Shown here piece by piece: positions 14,050-26,900 of a stretch of DNA of 64,000 nucleotides. The stretch is from the NCBI GenBank assembly GCA_030141605.1, contig JAQGDQ010000045.1:310001-374000 (forward strand), given 5' to 3'. Origin of the DNA: Tubiluchus corallicola. Taxonomy: Eukaryota > Priapulida > Priapulimorpha > Priapulimorphida > Tubiluchidae. The notes under the pieces are model-generated. The model made no database searches. It was not told the origin of the DNA and saw nothing but the letters and a program-made list of their open reading frames with translations. Numbering within the stretch: the first letter of the stretch is position 1; each line of letters starts with the position of its first letter. The translations under genes and the position numbers were made by a program.

Positions 14050-14600
14050 TGTGCTTTCTGGCCATCTTGCAGTTTCTTTCATTGCCCTTTCTGCAAATCT
14101 AATTATATGTTTTTATTTCTTCTTTTTGCTGTTCGTTTGTTCATTCGCGTGTTTTTCTTTCCTTTTTGTTTGTTAGTTTATTTGTTTAGTTCATCCGCCA
14201 TTGGTTTCGTATTCGTCTGTTCGTTTGTGCATCAAAAAAGTGCATTTGCTTCTTGTTCCCCCTTTTGTCTGCTTGAGTCTTTGTTTGCGTATTAGGATGC
14301 TTACTGCTTGCAATGAGAGACCCAAAATTGTGAATATGTTGCGTATCTATGTTATATGCATATTGTACTTACCCATTATCATTATTATTATTGTTATTTA
14401 TTTGTTTGTTTGTTTGTTTTGCCTGATCCATAGGTCAATTGTTTATTCATTTTTGATGTGTTATTCATAAATTTCTTTTTTTATTCGTTCCTCCTGCTCA
14501 TTTGTTCAGTCACTCAGCCAAACGATTGTTTATTTGGTGTGTTAATGTGCTTTCATCGATTCGTTCGCAAGCCGCTCAGTCAATAGCTGCTCCATTCCGT
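14050..14600. repeat. T-rich tract with degenerate 4-bp periodicity
   Basis: Repeated TTTG/TTCG/TTCA words (for example TTTATTTGTTTGTTTGTTTG at 14396-14420, GTTCGTTTG, TTCGTTCGC) run through the tract, with a few ATT triplets at 14378-14395. It looks like a decayed tetranucleotide microsatellite. Similar shorter tracts occur near 22115-22215 and 61146-61250. Confidence 0.55.
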
Positions 14601-15255
14601 TTCTTGTTCAAAGGTAGGTGATTCCGTATCCCCAGTTGTCTGTAAGTTAATTGTAAGAGTCGACATTTCTCTTTTGACGACAGGCGAGTTTGTGAGTTAT
14701 TGCCTAAAACAGATAAATCGTTTGGCAGTTATGTTGAGATACGATGCAAAATACTGTAGCCGCTTTCCTTTGCACGATCCTAAATTACTGCAATTCTGGA
14801 TTCTTTCAGTTTTCCCAGACGCCATTGAGTTTATGTAGACATTCAATTTTCTTAGCGGATTCTGCTCAGCAACGTCTCCTTGGGGCACCTTGCACGTTCT
14901 TACTAGGTTAACTATTTTGAAAAAGAGTATCGTTTTGATGGGAGGAGGCTTTTTTTATTTTTTATTTTTTAATTGTTTTGTTTGACATAATTAAGTAAAC
15001 TATTAGTAGAACTTGATTGCTGAAGAACGACATTGGGAACCCTTGCCCTTCTTATAAACGTATTTTATAGAAAACGTTCTGAAATTTGGCTAAGCACTAT
15101 AGAAACTCGCACTGGACCAACCTGAATTCTCAGGAGTATTACATCAGAATTAACCAACTTGGGGTACAAGATTTTCAAGACTTTAATATTGCTTTGTACA
15201 TTCATATGACTGATTTTGTAGTTACGCCTTGCTACAGTGTACTGTCATTCCGCGT

Positions 15256-15400
15256 TGACAGGCCTCTAGTGGCCTCTAGTGTAAACTTCTCACTGAAAAG
15301 TCAAAGTACCTCGGTGATGAGAAATTCTTAGCATTACAGCCAGGAACGGCAAATCTTGGGTTCGATTCGCAGTGGAAATAAATTTTTTTCCGGCTTTCCA
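15256..15400 (+). mobile_element. tRNA-derived SINE-like fragment
   Basis: A near-consensus RNA polymerase III B box (GGTTCGATTCG, 15359-15369) lies downstream of TTAGCATTACAGCC, with T-rich sequence after it. The same order of words (GCCTCTAGTGG, TTAGCAT, GGAA, GGTTC, GTCGC) recurs at 44609-44710, so the two look like relatives. Confidence 0.4.
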
Positions 15401-16207
15401 AATGTTTTATCCATTCATCTATTTGTCTTTGTGCCACAGATGCAAGGCTATTTATGAATTTTTTATGTATTATGTTTTGGTTAATTGCCAACAATTTTCA
15501 TTTAAAGGTTCTGTCTAGGTTCTATCTTGGCCGGGTAACAAAGCAGCTCGTGTTTGAAGCAGAATAAGTAAGTTAAACCATGATCTCGACTCCTGTCCCT
15601 TGCTGCTGCATTATAGTCTGCTACGCTGCAGTTTTATTTCTCCAGCCGTTTAATACTCACATTTATCAAAGACTTTCCTCCTGTCGACGCAGCTCATTGT
15701 GTTGTGATTGACAGGCTGACCTAAACTTTCCATTGATATTGAAAATAACAAGTGACCGGCAGAGAACCGCATTACAGCCATCTTAATTGTAAATTAGCAT
15801 CGATTTTTCTTTCTGCTTGTGGCGTAGGGGCGGTTTCACAGGCTAACACAGCCTTTCATACAGGTATAGTGGAGAAAGTAGGTCGTAAAGAAACTTTTAC
15901 TGTCTATTTTCTAGCTTCTGCTATACTAATTAAGGTATTGTTCATATGCTGCAGTAGCCAGAAAGTTCAGTAGGTACACTTATGGTTGTATAGCGTACAT
16001 GTTTATGGATCTGTAATTGTTTTGGGCGCATTGCTCATTGACAAGTTTAGTGATACTGTAGTTAAGAATCAGCACTCAGTGGCGATTTAGGTTCCTGTTT
16101 ATCAGCACTGTCATCAGTTCAAGTTCATGACTGATACATATTACGTAATAGACACCGCTACTATTAAGCGTTAGTGCATTAGTATTAAAATTTAGCTACT
16201 TTCCTTA

Positions 16208-16316
16208 ATGATGATGGTGGTGGCGGTGGTGGTGGTGGCAGTAATAATAACAGCAGCAAAAACAACAACAACAACAACAACAACAGCAACAATAACAACA
16301 ACAGCAACAACAACAA
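16208..16316. repeat. compound triplet microsatellite (GGT)n-(ACA)n
   Basis: GATGGTGGTGG..GGTGGTGGTGGC is followed by AATAATAACAGCAGC and then a long AAC/CAACAG run. The triplet register is kept throughout but no gene features surround it. An AT-rich TATAAATTA repeat follows at 16385-16430. Confidence 0.9.
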
Positions 16317-17770
16317 GGAGCAATAACATCATTATTTAATAGTACATCAGTGGATGAGGAAACACGCATAGCAGTAAATGATTAAATTATAAGTTATAAA
16401 TTATAAATTATATATTAAATTATTATGACATAAGAAGCATGACTGAGATTCTAATTACATGAATTACAGTGTGTAAGTTTTGTATACAAAGGCTAGTTTA
16501 TGATATTCATAATGTAAGTTCCGTGTGAACTATACAACATCTCGGAAAATAATTATACCATGCGCTTATTGGTTTTGGTGAAGTTTGTGTTGTTTGGTAC
16601 GTTATAATTTATTTGTTGTGATGAACGGTATGTTTTTTAACTTACCGCAGATGTACTGACTTCTATTTTGCGATTTCTTTAACTTTATGTAACTCGCCAT
16701 GTTCTTATTTTATGAACACGTAACGAGATGCTTGTGTGATACTTACAATACGCGATTTTGGGCATTGGATAGCACATGTACTTCCTTTGAAACTTTTTAG
16801 GCCTAGAAACCGATTCTCTATATTTTAGCTTTTCTGGTCACTGTATGCATTGAGTATTCTCGTAAACTTCAGCCTGCTTTAGAAACTTTTGCTTGAGTCT
16901 CATAGTGATATCATACGTTTCGCACAAGCTTATATCTTTTGTTGGTTGCCATTGCTGCCGGCAGATTTGTCTGCTTTTCGCCACGTCAGCCGCAAGTTTA
17001 TCCTTAGAATAAAATTAATTTCGCTATAATAGATCATTGAGTTAGGAAGCCGGCAGAACAGGTGTAGCTACATGACACAAGCAACTTGTCAAACAGCTGT
17101 TTACGCGTACATGACAAGATCTTTAGCTAATTTTGTTAATGCAGGTATTTATCCATATTGAGTTATTTCACTATGCAATGTAGTGTTTATGAATTTCTTT
17201 ATCAGGTAGCAACGCCTTACTGCCTATATCCGGTTTCTCTTATTAGGAAACACATAAGAAAATTACTGGATAAAATTTACATGGCATTCTGGACAGGGGC
17301 TAAATGGCTTTTAATACTAGGTCTGTGATAATGATACGCCTAATCCATTGCACGCATCATGCAGTATCAACTGACGAATTATTGATAGACTGGCGAGTGG
17401 TTAGCGGCAACAGTGTATATCCGAAACATGATGAGTGCTAAAACAGTAGAGGCTTAAATACAATCTACAATATGATGTGCTTTTATTAACCAAGATAACT
17501 TTTCAAGGTGTGCCGCACGTGTACAATGTATATTTAGTCATGAAGACTTCATAACCTTTGTGGACTTTATACTTTGCGCTACGTGCTCTGTGGTGTTTTA
17601 ATATATTACCGTATGAATATCATAGTGATACTGATAGTATATACTAAAAAAGCATTTGTATGTCGGATGTCGATCTAAGGAACTAAGAATTATTTGTATG
17701 GAGAAGGTTTTGGTTACGACACATTGATGGACGAACGGTAACGTTCATCTTGATGAGGGAGGGCAGGCTT

Positions 17771-17803
17771 ATGTGCATAAATGTCCTGGCCTATCAAAAA
17801 TGA
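17771..17803 (+). promoter_or_regulatory. short upstream ORF overlapping the trio exon 1 start
   Basis: The ATG at 17771 opens 10 codons in another frame and stops at TGA 17801-17803, overlapping the proposed initiator at 17781. If the exon is real this could dampen translation. Both ATG contexts are weak. Confidence 0.3.
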
Positions 17804-17946
17804 AAACGTGTTGCCACCACACTCTCGTCTCAAGCACACTGCGTCAGCGTCGTCTGCGAGGTCATCGTCAAAACCCAGGCGACCACGTCGACTTACAAGA
17901 TGTTTGTCTATGCTGTGCGCTTCTAGGAAATCTCATCTACCTTTAG
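17781..17946 (+). CDS. trio: trio exon 1 (candidate first coding exon, residues 1-55)
   Basis: An in-frame TAA lies directly before the ATG, and the exon ends at a consensus donor (TTTAG|GTAAGT), leaving one base that matches the phase of exon 2. It encodes a Ser/Arg-rich basic stretch ([10 protein letters not shown]) with two cysteines and no known domain. In KALRN-DUET a unique N-terminal exon is likewise joined to the conserved segment before GEF2, so this may be the start of a short, internally initiated isoform. The start context is weak, and a 10-codon upstream ORF (17771-17803) overlaps the ATG. Met47 is a downstream alternative start. The alternative is a chance ORF beside a chance donor. 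Confidence 0.5.
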
Positions 17947-20900
17947 GTAAGTGTGTTGAAGTAATACCTATAAGATTTGTAAGACAAAGATATTAAATAA
18001 CTTATCTTTTGTTGACTTTGTTAATTAAGTTATTAGCGTGAGTGACTTGAATTTCCTCATGTAATTGTGTTATACGCATGTAAGAAGTTCATAAATAAAA
18101 TGATCTGCTGTGAGTCCCGTACTTCTTACAATTGAATTATGATAAATAAAAATGTGCCACCCTTGCTTTTAATCTAGTATAGAACTAATTAAAGCATGTA
18201 CTGAATCACGAAAAACAAGCAAAATTAATATGTAAGTAGCCATCTAAAAATCTAAACATGTAATTGCTTTCTTATTTCGTAGTAACTAAATGACAGCCAC
18301 GTGTGCACATCTCGCATAGTTCGCTAGCATGTATATATTAATGAGAGAAACATTATCGACTCATAAGCCCAACGGAAAGGCTGGGGCCCCAAAATGAACT
18401 GATTCGTGTGACGTATTCTTTATGCATTTACACACTAACACCTAATAGCGGTTAAAATCATAGGCATAAACGCACATTTAATAGCACTAAGATTCATACA
18501 TATCACCTTCTGACTCTGAATGCCTTAGTGTTGTAATTTAGCCACTTTCCTTAATAATACAATATAATAATAATAATATATACTATCATTAACTACAGTA
18601 TAATACTGTTATTAATATGTATATAAAGCCTTGCAGCAATTTTACACCTCTTCCCTAGATTCAGCATGTTAGCAGTAGAAAATGATGAAAAACTTCAAAT
18701 GTAGACTAAGAAATATTCAATTTACTCCATAACCGTCGTTCGCCGATTAGCTGCAAAGAAAATTGAGAATCACGCTGTAGTTAGGGATGTCTGAAACACC
18801 CTGTATATCACTGACAGGAGCTAATGTCACTTTATCTAAAAGTTAAATTTGATATGGCAGTTTACTCTGGTAATAAGAGGATACATGCGGATTCACTTAC
18901 TAACTGTATTTCATCAGGCTGCAGTACTGATCTGTACTGGTCGTACAGATTCTGTCAAATTTGTACAGGAGATGCAGCTCGTGCCAGTAATTTTGATTAG
19001 GTAAACTAATTGGAAAGTGGAATGTATAACATTGCAATGAATGGACGCTTGTTCATTACTTTAGCTTTGCTTTTCTGTAGCGTAAGTTCTGAATTCCACG
19101 GTGAGAGTCACGAGAGTTACGAGTGGCTCATATGAATCGCAAGGGTAGATTGCGTGCAATCACGTAATCATAATTATATTATATGTATATAGTGATAAAT
19201 TTATCTTACCCTTATCCAGAACGCTGTATATCAAAATGATGAATAGCTCATTAATAGATTTTTTATTGCCTGTGTATGGGATTTATAAACAGTAAACCAG
19301 CTCTTAATTTGATAGAAAAAAGTCTTCTATGGCCTTCCATTTTTCCAACCCCGATCAGTTAACGACGTTGCACAGCGTTATGTGCTGCACAACAGACCTG
19401 TAAAAAGTAATTTTTATGTTCAGTCATACCATATATAATATTTAGCATGCAATAAGCTAATCACACACACATCTTTTATACATTTACACCGTAAGCTACA
19501 AATGTTATTGTATTACATTGAAATATTATTACATGCAGGTGTTTGCCAGTATGATAATTATGGAATTCTTAGTCGCCTTTGTGCAGGTACGGGGAGGAGC
19601 AGAGGGTGAAACTTCATTACATGTTGCATAAATAAATTATACCATTTCATATACGGGGCTGATAAATTTCAAATTCTTTATTCATCAGTCTGCGTTCTGG
19701 TATGCTGGATTCTAGTTATAAAACTTTGTCGTCTGACTTAAACATTTACTATGGAGCAGAGTATTGCTTAAATAATAAATTTTCATTGTGATTTTATTGT
19801 AGTAGGAAATTTGTGTTAAGAAAACTAGTGACGGCTCGGTTGAACCACTGACCAAATGATCCTTGATTAGTGAACGTATATGCTGTGAACTGTGTGAACT
19901 TTTTGTATATGCTGCGAACTGTGTGATCGATGTTGACTTGAACTCTCGGTCTTATCAATTTACCCCAGAAAATAACAGAGCTTTTTTCGTATCATAGAAT
20001 GAGAAAATACTGAAAGGGTCTCAGAAAAAAAAACTTAAAAATAGATTGTAATAAAAATCACGGAAAAGGAAGTTTCACAAGTGTATTATATTTCGACAAA
20101 CCGTTTTCGTCTTTTGTAGCCATAATAAAAAATAAATATTTCTGCAATGACAATACTTCTTTAATCAAATGGCATCGATTATTAACAAAAAACCCAATTG
20201 GCACCAAGGTCTCTGTCATCATTGTTTATTATAAAAGCCAAACTGTTATCATTGTTTATTATAAAGGCCAAACTAGGTGTTTGCTTTAATACTCAGTATG
20301 CGATTATAGTGATCCATTATGTTAGTTACAAAATTTGTTATTTGTAGGGATAGCTGCTGGATGCACCACTAGTACTTTCGATACCAAAATGTTTTTTATA
20401 GGGATGAGTACGTTGTTTACTCATTTTGGGTAATTCAGTTATTCGCATTGACAAAATGGTAGGTTTATATTACCCAGTTTATCTGTCATGGCCATTGGGG
20501 CAGTTTTTAACAAACAACTTTTATTTTTGAGCAAATACACGCATGGACATCAAGTTATGCAACGCAGGTATTAAGTTGCTCAAAATAAGTATTACTTTAC
20601 TCGCAGATTCGAAATTGCTCATTTCTGCTGCGAATTATGTATATTATTAGGTTATATGATGCCTTTCAGTCCTCCTTCTCGTTGAAAACTTACATTGAGC
20701 TATCGGGAATTCCACCTTTTGTCTGCTTGCCGTTTCTTTTTCATTAACTAATGTCAACTGTATACGTCGTGCATTGTTTTTGATGCACTTTTACGTGTCT
20801 CTTCATTACATTTGTCGGCTAATGTTTTGTTTTATTGTTTTGTTCTGTTGCGCTCGCATTATATCCTGCATTCATGTCACGCAATATGTGTAGTAATAAT

Positions 20901-23900
20901 TGCTAATGAACCAGAATGCGTTTTATTAGTATGTTTCTAGTGGAATTATGATAATGGCGTTTGCTGCCTGTTTTGTTCAGACTGCCGCCAAAAGGCGACA
21001 TTGAGTTTCGCTGATATTTGCCTTGGTTTCGTATTACCCCGCTTTCCTCTAATAATTGTAAAAAAGTCAGTACAACGTTTGTCCTGTTGAAGCCGTTGAT
21101 TGGCATTGTGGTAATTATGCTTGCTGTTAATTTGCTAACTTGTCATTGACGTTTTTAAGAGGAGTGCTTGGTAAATAAGTAAGTGGCTCGTTAAGCGCTG
21201 AGAATTGCTCATCGGCTGTAATAAACGTGCGATTATATTAACCTTTATTATTCCATCAATAACCATTCTGACGTTCCGCAAATTGCTCATATGTGTCACT
21301 GATCTTCAGCAAACCGCTTAACACAATAGCATAAACAATTTATTTTGTTGTTATAAGAAGATATGATCTAAGAATTTATTAATTTCAAAGATATGTATGA
21401 ATTTAGAATTATTTGGTACATTCTAACAATGTATTGCAGCACCTTAATGGCAGTGGTGTGTATGTATTGATAGAAGTTAGGCAATGCCGAACCTGTTTCA
21501 TAAATGGATAATGATTATCAAGAAAACTACTGATTTCATATGCCATAATCCCCTTGTTTACCTCATTAAGAGATATATAGTCATCTGAAATTCTGAATGT
21601 GGCCATGGCAAAGTACTTCTGTCAGTTAAATACCTCATCTCAGAGAATTCTCGACAATTTGTACAATTAATTGTAAGCACATATTGCATTCAAATAAACT
21701 TGTACATGTGCGTAAATGACTTAACGGGAAAAGTGAAAGGTGTGGCCATTTTAACAACATTTGGACTGCAAACAGAATAAAAACATAATTTTTTTTGTAA
21801 ATAATTTTGAAACTGACAGTAATTGAGGTTTTTCTTAGATTTCTAAAGTGTTTAGAGTATATTATAGGTATCGAGTTTTTTGTATGTTTAAAATATCTTG
21901 CACGAACGAATCTTTAATTTTGATATCGGAGATATCTAATTTAATGGATTACTTGGACAATCGCCTTTATATATATATCTATACATATATGTAGATATAT
22001 AGAGTAAAAACAAACAAACCTCTTACTGGTTTTACGTGAAAGATTAAAAGCTCTAGTCTCTGAAGTCTAGCCAAATGAGGCAAGCCCCATCTGAGGATAG
22101 GCAATTCTGCATTATTTTTCTTTTGTTTTTTCTTTTTGCTTTGGTTGGTCGCTTGTTCAGCGTTTTTGTTTCTTTGCTGAGATGCCACTTTGTTTGCTTG
22201 TTTGTTTGTACGTTCACTGGACTTTTTATACTTTATATGAATTCGTATTAAGGCGAAACTGAATTGTTCGCTGCGCAAAATTAATATCTAGATACTCATT
22301 GCCCACGGGGGATTAGAAAAAGCCGTGCAAATGTATTCTGATGTATGTGCAATACACATAATCTGTCCCTAGACTCGTGTACTAATGATGAAAAGCTCTT
22401 AAGTAGGAAATCTTGTTCTATTCTACCAATCAGCCTTAGTCCTGGCGTATGTGCCTTATTAGAATTTGCCAGGCAGCAGTTTGTGTGTACAGTATCAGCA
22501 ATGTGTCGATCGATCGTTCCACTTCGGTTTTAATTTACCTCAGTTCCCAAGTTAACAATTATGATAATTGGAGAATCTATCCTGCAGGCTGGCATTTGGT
22601 GATATGCCGCGAAATTCTTCCCTTGTATTTTTCGCTGATGTTAGCCCTTTTGGAGTGTTTATTTTAAAATGTTGGCAACCCCTGCTTTGGGACTTGATTT
22701 ATCGCCTAGAAAGGAAAGCTTTCGGCGATTTTTTTCTGTCATTAAGCTGCAAGCAGATTCATGTTGAAACTGTTTTGGGGAAGGTGCATTAAAGAAGCCA
22801 TAAATGCGGCATTATTTATGCGCCGTCGTTAAACTTTTGTAGTAAATGTAAGAAGATTTTAGTTAGCAGCTCTCTGCTTGTTTACATAGTAAAATGCGAC
22901 GCGAGCGGAACGTTTGAAAACGCATTAGTTAGTTAGAAACAATTCCTGTCTTCAAAATTGAGTTTAGAAGCCCGGCGCATCGTGCACACCGTAAAGCATC
23001 GGTGCGTGCTTTTAATACTTTGCCAAACGACTGTATTGTAGACTAGATAGTACCTATGTGTTATTGCGACTGCATGCGCAAGCCCAAATCATAAATAGTC
23101 ATTATTTTTTTCTACATGTGTAGGATGTACTGTACTGATTCCCATGATGGATTCGTGCGTGATGTCTACTAATGACACGTGACTAATGCACGTGAAGTAT
23201 TTTAACAAATTGCATAGTTTGTTTGAAATTGCCAACGGCATGAACAACATTTTGCACAATAGCAATAATACACATTTTCAATCACCTGCACTGTTTTCTT
23301 GAATTGCAGAAGTATAATAAGAGAGAATACTTTCACAATATGATTCCTTCGGTGTATATGTTTAACAGTCTGTTTGTATGAATGTGTGATGAACTAGATC
23401 ACCATATAGGTAGCAGATATGTTATTAAAACCCAGAAATGCAGAATCCGTTGTAATCATTAAATTTTTGCTACATGTTATGCAGCATGTTACAGTACAGC
23501 ACTGACATTCCCCGTGATTGGTCGTTGGGTGAATTTTCCCCACTGAGGATTCAGGCTGCCAGCACTCAAAGCCAGCGGCAGTTGATTATTTGGGCAGTAA
23601 TTTCTTGATAGAGCGCGCTTGAATGAAATCAATCAGTTTCATAATCCGCCAATATGATGAGCTAGGGAGTAGCACTGCTCATTTATTCTACTGTCAGATT
23701 CAAGAACTGATAATTTGTGTACACTGTGGAGCGAAGTATCTAACTGTGCAGCTGGAAAGTTGGGTATATAGCGACTTTCGGAGGAAAATTATAAGAAATC
23801 ATTGGTATACAACGGATCATACTTTTGTGGCATTATGATTAAGAATGCGTTGATATTCGACAATTATTGCTAACTAAGATTCTGCATCTAGCAGTGGTAT

Positions 23901-26900
23901 GATGACCGGCGACCTCTGGTCAAAGGGCCAAGGACACTGGACATTGGTCATTTTTTCATTTGTCGCTCAACTCCTCCTAGGTTTTGATGTGCATTAAGTA
24001 TTTTTTGGGAATTGGGGTCTAATTGGAGTTAGGAGTCAGAATGTGAAAATTAGAGCAAACGGCTTTGCCATTCAGCTTCTCTTATAGTATTATACTAAGA
24101 GTCAATGTTCATGCATGTGTGGTTTGGAAAAGTAGGCTTGGCCAGGTCACGTGACATAGGTAAAAGTGTTAAAATGGCGTCTGGTTAATAACTTTATTAA
24201 GTATAAGAGCTAGAATCACGAAACGAAACCTGCAGGGTAGGCACCTAATATAGGTGATTACATAGTGGTATAGGAATGGTGACCTCTAGGTCACAGATCA
24301 TAGTAGCAATACCCTAAATGTGAAAATTAGGGCGAATGACTTTGTCACACAAGTCCACTTTCAGTATTGGACTAGAAACTTATGTTATTGCACTCATGGG
24401 TAGGCATTTGAGCGTAGCTGTGTACTAAGCATTTTTGAAAAAAGGGGGCGTGGTTAGGTCAGATGACATAGGCAAAAATGTTAAAATGGGGATACAGTAA
24501 AATGCATTCCTAGGTAATCAACTGTGGAGAATTCGGCAATAGCAAGATTATGATCTTGAGACAAAGATCAGGTCAGCAAAGATTTTTCACGGTCATCACT
24601 TGCAATTTTGATCATAGTGCAGAATCTTAAGTTTATGACTTTGTTGTAAATATGGTCTAGTAGTGTATTTACTGTCATTATATTAACAATCAGTAATATG
24701 AATGTTAAATTGAAATAGTGATATTGTTAACAGCCTCTAAACACAACTTTTGTACATTTGGGCTTTTATTACGTTGTTAACATTACCAACCCAGAAACTT
24801 TCAACAATTTGCCAAACTCACAATACTTTGAGATCCAAGCACCATCTGTTCAATGCTCTTATTAGAATTTTTGTATGAGAAGTACACAAATTTTTAAGAT
24901 TCAAGAGTTGTAAAAGTGTTTAGGTCTGTGTAGAGGTCTCTGAGCAGTTGACTTGCATAATGGCACCACGAGTATCGTGTAAATTTAAACTGATAATCAG
25001 TAATCATCAAGTGGTACTTTTGTTTTGCTTGCAGAGTCATCAGGGAATTCCAATGACCCTAGTCCCAGTACATCTACATACTCACTTGCAAACAATGTAT
25101 CACCAGCCAACAAGAGGAGGAGCACATTTAGGTAAAGCTTTTTTTAGTTTTGTTGTATCATTATAATGCAAATTTAATTCTTAATTACAAGAATACATAC
25201 AATTAATTATGGGATTTTTTAATTAATTATCTGTTATTAGTATCATTACTGGTGTTTCAGTGATACCACACACTGCAAAATGTGTAAAAGACGTTACTGT
25301 ATAACATTGATTGTTTGACAAAAGCGGAAAAGAAAAAGGGTACTTCTCTTATACCTAAGCTGGATCCTAAACTGATACATTTCTGGAAGTATTATTAATA
25401 CTGTGATTAACACTTGTGTACCTGCTCATTTTAAGAAATAAATTAAAGATCAGGCACATGGTATTGACACCAACGAAAAGGTCAGGATAATTACTTCATA
25501 TTGACTAATCCATTAATAAAGTGTATTTATAGGCTATTTATAGCCATATGCAGCTATTATGAATGTTTAATGAGTCCTGGTATAGAATTGTTGGACAGAA
25601 TAGCTAAAGAAATTTTATTTAATATACTAAGTTTCATCCACCTTCTAAAATAAGGGTGTGTATGGAGATGTACCAAAATATTTACATTTTCTATGTATTA
25701 CTTTTAATTTAATCATTTGCATAGTATGATTTTACTTTGCCACAAAGTGAACACAGTTAGTAGAATCATTACTTTATTGTTAAAATGGCAAAATGTTGGG
25801 CTAGGCTGTTTACTGTAATTCATTAATTTTAGTATTAGTTTTTTATGTGTAGTGTTAAAAATATTTTTATGACTTTTACTTGACTTTTAATATAGATTTT
25901 AAGTCTGAAATGATTGTGAATTAAATTGAATTTACTTAATACATTGCTCCAAGCATTTTTTCAATGTTCAGTAAGAATGATTGTTAATTGTGTTAATTAA
26001 TAGAGTTTTTATTATTAGCCAATGGTTTTGCATCATCGGTACTTTTATATGTGTGATAAAAATATAGTAGGGGCAAGAACACTTACAATAAACAGTTAAA
26101 AGTATTGTATTGTCATTTTTGTCCTCTCGAATGTTATTATATCACTCTTGTTATAACTGAGGCACTTAGGATGGTTGCTTTAAGAACTTTTCTTGTTTAA
26201 TCAGTTCTTAGGTTGTTGGTAAGTGAGCAGAAGTCAACTTTCTAAACCTATTTTTTCATTGTTATCCGTTCTACTGTATAATTCAATCAGTGTAATGAAA
26301 CTAGTCCAGAATGTGAAGCATTGGGTTTTTGCTTACTGAGTTTTATCTGCCTAGCTGCTTTTTGTCATTTATTGTGAGATTTGTTGTCATTGCATCTGTT
26401 TCTGTTTTTATCATTTAGAACACTGTTTATATGAAATCCATTTTATTGTAAAAATTAAGCTTTATGTGAACAAAGAGACTAATAGCCATTTTGTTAGTGA
26501 ATAGCAGCCATAAGCAATTTTTGTCTGGACTATACTTTATATTAACTTTTCCATGGCTTATTGTAAGAAAGTTGATAGGTAGTATTTAGGTAATAACACA
26601 GCATATCGTAGGTAGGCTAAGCTAGTATTAAGCTATTTTTGGTAAAAGTATAGTACTATGTAGTATATTTATTATACTACACGTAACCAGCAATATATAA
26701 CTAATATCTATTATCGTGTAATCATTAACTGTTTCAGGAAACTGTTCACAAATCCAGTGCGAAAACTGAGTCAGGGAAAAATCGACAAGTCCACTTTACC
26801 GGATTTGTCGACTAAAACACCACCTTCATCTCAGAGCAAGAAAACTGCCTTCCATCAAAAGTTTAAAGTAAGTAAGCCATCTGCAATGCATTACTGCAGA

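Larger units (their letters stand above)
14601..17780. other. non-coding stretch upstream of exon 1
   Basis: Apart from the SINE-like piece and the triplet microsatellite listed separately, no exon, TATA box or CpG-rich patch was recognised. The 5' UTR and promoter of the short trio form, if real, should lie in its right end. Confidence 0.4.
17947..25034 (+). other. trio: trio intron 1 (7.1 kb)
   Basis: Runs from GTAAGT to TTGCAG. Holds TAA/TA simple repeats (18553-18600), two 30-bp direct copies (20215-20274), an AT-rich palindromic patch (21969-22003), a TTTG-rich tract (22115-22215) and the repeat family at 23892-24680. No alternative exon was recognised. Confidence 0.55.

Noticed and set aside
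1-17780. Spectrin repeats, Sec14, GEF1 or SH3-1 exons of a long trio isoform
   Set aside because: Looked for by their characteristic motifs on the + strand and not found; very short or diverged exons could still have been missed.
24948-25166. Frame running into exon 2 from the left
   Set aside because: It is in a different frame from the conserved RRSTF reading, so it cannot be a 5' extension of that exon.
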